64,000 bases of DNA, taken from Marasmius tenuissimus (lineage: Eukaryota; Basidiomycota; Agaricomycetes; Agaricales; Marasmiaceae). The stretch is taken from contig JAQOTA010000052.1 of NCBI GenBank assembly GCA_029532415.1, positions 1 through 64,000 on the forward strand, written 5' to 3'. Made by a program: the position numbers and the translations under genes. The notes beneath the pieces were generated by a model. The model had not been told where the DNA came from, ran no database searches, and saw only the letters and a list, made by a program, of their open reading frames with translations. This document shows positions 62,123-64,000 of the stretch, in pieces (positions within the stretch are counted from its first letter, which is position 1; each line of letters begins with the position of its first letter).

Positions 62123-62940
62123 ATGTTCTTCATTGTGAGTGAATTTCCCCCCCCCTCGACAACCTCAAGAGCTTCCTCACACATCCCTCATGCAACTCTT
62201 AGAAAGAACTGACCCACACCATCCTCCTCCATCCGTCCTATTTCGGCCCCCGCATGCTCAATTTCCTCGAGTCAAAGCTGTATTCAGACGTCGAAGGAAC
62301 ATGTTCAGGTCAATTCGGATACATCATCGCTGTGGTCTCCATCCTCGACATTGGGAAGGGGATGGTTCTCAGTGGAAGTGGGCAGGCGGAATTTATAACG
62401 AGATATCGAGCGATTGTTTTCAAACCGTTCAAGGGAGAAGTGGTAGATGGAGTTGTGAACAACGTGACGAAGGTGCGTCTCGTCTGTCTATCTGTGAAAT
62501 TTCGTTTTTGTTGAACGTTGTCCGACTCTCTGTAGATGGGGTTTTTTGCTGATGTTGGACCTCTGAACGTATTTGTATCACACCAGGTCTTCATTCTCTC
62601 CAACATTATTTATCTACCTGGAGCGAAATTCTCAACTAGTGCTCTAGCTCATACACCCGGATATGAAGTTTGATCCCAACTCGAATCCACCGTCGTTTGC
62701 TTCTGAAGAACAGGTCAGTCACGGATGCGGGTATTCGAAGGTTTCTACTCTCACCTGACACGAAACAGATCATCGAGAAAAATACAAAAGTGAGGCTAAA
62801 GATCGTTGGAACTCGTGTCGACGCGACAGAAATTGTAAGTCTTGTCTTTGTGCCTTTGGTTGACCTCTGTTCTTGACGCCCTTCGTCCACAGTTCGCCAT
62901 TGGGACTATAAAAGAAGATCACTTGGGTGTCATCGAGTAA
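62123..62940 (+). CDS. RPB7: DNA-directed RNA polymerase II subunit RPB7, six exons, 170 residues
   Basis: RPB7 pairs with RPB4 to form the stalk of RNA polymerase II, used in initiation and RNA handling. Exons 62123-62134, 62203-62472, 62536-62586, 62648-62713, 62769-62834 and 62893-62940 total 513 nt (170 residues; yeast has 171). The first exon is only MFFI. Family landmarks are HPSYFGPRMLNFLESKL, EGTCSGQFGYI, YRAIVFKPFKGEVVDGVV, SNPPSF and the end FAIGTIKEDHLGVIE. Very short exons make it easy to miss. It lies 3.3 kb from the start of the intact RPB2, on the other strand. Confidence 0.96.
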
Positions 62941-63365
62941 GGTCAAGGATACCATACTATACAAAACGTACCGTCGTGTGCATGTCTGCTGTTCGCTAGA
63001 GTGATTTAGAAGGGAGTGTGGTCGACTTGTTTTTTCGATTTATTGTACTTGTAAGTTCTATGTGTAACAACAGATTCTAATGCACCTTGTCGACTTGTAC
63101 TGAGCTTGAGCTTGAGCTTCCAGTGGCCTCTGAGGAGCACATAATGAAGCCGCGCTTGCAATTCTTCCTATCACGTATTACTGGTATCTTCCCCGGGTGA
63201 TTGCGACCTTGACGACCCAAGGCGCGGCTTTGGGAACATGGACCCTGTAGCTGGCAGACCACAGGCCCTGCAGGGCATACCGTGAGAATATCGGAATTCG
63301 GGGCCGACTCGGACTGATAGTGACTGGCACTTCCAGTGTTGCTTAACCTTTGACCATGACCTTCC
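62941..63365. other. intergenic region RPB7 - REV1
   Basis: No gene seen. AT-rich sequence at 63000-63080 may contain the RPB7 polyadenylation region. Confidence 0.5.
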
Positions 63366-64000
63366 ATGGTGCCCCTTGCGCCCTCTGCTAGCAACGATTC
63401 CGATTACTTTGGCTCCGAAGACTCCAGCTTCTTAGAGGCGCTCACAACCATCAAGCTACCTGGAGACTTGTCGCAGAGTTCACAACGGTCCAACAAAACC
63501 GAACCGGACAACAATGCACGTATTCCCCCATGCACCCAACCTCGATATTATGATATCGAAGAACCTCCACCTAGTCAACCTCACCTTTCAACGCGCCCCG
63601 TGCACAATGACGAACACAGTCATTCCTTGAAGAGACCGCATAATCCAGATCTAGCCGACGACGATATATACGGCGAAGCTCACTTCGATGGGTTTGGAGA
63701 GTATGCGAGGAGGAAAAGGGCGAAACTACAGATACAGAATTATGGGAATCTAGACGATGAGGTTGGCAAAGAGCCACAGATCTTCAAAGGAGTTGCTATT
63801 TTCGTGCGTCCTGCCTGAGGTTCCTTTCGATTGCTTTGATTGCTGACTATCGTTCTCATTGTTCAAGATAACTGGTTGGACAACCCCATCCTTTCAAGAA
63901 CTCAGAACGCTTATAGTTCGTTACGGAGGGGCTTTTCACGCGTATCTCGATAAGAAAAGCCTAGTGTACGTTTCCACCGTCTTGTAGTCAGTCGTCCATC
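63366..64000 (+). CDS. REV1: REV1-like DNA repair polymerase, N-terminal part only
   Basis: Translesion deoxycytidyl transferase REV1, acting in error-prone bypass of DNA damage. Only the 5' end is in the window. Exon 1 is 63366-63803 (MVPLAPSASNDSDYFGSEDS...), exon 2 is 63868-63965, and the next exon is cut or beyond the edge. The call rests on the start of an N-terminal BRCT domain (IFKGVAIFITGWTTP then LRTLIVRYGGAFHAYLDKK), preceded by a segment with YARRKRAKLQIQN, the usual order in REV1. The acidic Ser-rich N terminus is unconserved. Another BRCT protein is possible, but the fit to REV1 is good. Confidence 0.8.

Overview
The window is nuclear DNA of a filamentous basidiomycete, most likely an Agaricomycete. 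Genes are cut by many short GT-AG introns (about 50-75 nt), the proteins are fungal (RNA polymerase II subunits, NACHT NTPases of the type expanded in mushrooms, a PhzF-like protein, REV1), and there is no operon structure. No RNA gene or CRISPR array was seen.

Layout. From the left edge to about 59.04 kb the window is a decaying tandem array in which a NACHT gene and the gene for the second-largest RNA polymerase II subunit (RPB2), both on the minus strand, were duplicated together. Four NACHT genes are present (N1 1-2110, cut by the edge; N2 21277-24517; N3 37532-40861; N4 50669-53536). Three near-complete RPB2 copies are present: A 3230-7320, B 25654-29760 and C 54739-58851. Four shorter RPB2 3' remnants lie near 19.9-20.6, 36.2-36.8, 45.7-46.3 and 49.3-50.0 kb. 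Only copy C is intact. Its nine exons give 1222 residues, the length expected for RPB2. Copies A and B have lost the start codon (ATG to TTG), and each has its own further lesions. Decayed PhzF fragments, inverted relative to the intact PhzF gene, lie between the units.

Two DNA transposons interrupt the first unit and both can be read against an empty site in the second. One is a 4.8-kb Mutator-like element with an intron-rich transposase gene (7531-12346). The other is a 1.6-kb non-autonomous element with perfect 14-bp terminal inverted repeats (17460-19088).

From about 59.04 kb to the right end the DNA is single copy and ordinary: a PhzF-family gene, a HAD-family phosphatase, RPB7 (a second Pol II subunit) and the 5' end of REV1, all on the plus strand. 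Copy C and PhzF diverge from a 515-bp shared upstream region.

How it fits together. An essential housekeeping gene and an NLR-like NACHT gene were carried together through repeated unequal exchange. The NACHT genes stay open and diversify by growing or shrinking a proline-rich repeat between Walker A and Walker B. The extra RPB2 copies degrade, yet one long RPB2 exon (about 395 residues) is identical in protein sequence in all three copies despite many silent differences. The 450-bp blocks of near identity, the mosaic relationships of copy B and the empty-site evidence together point to ongoing exchange within the array.
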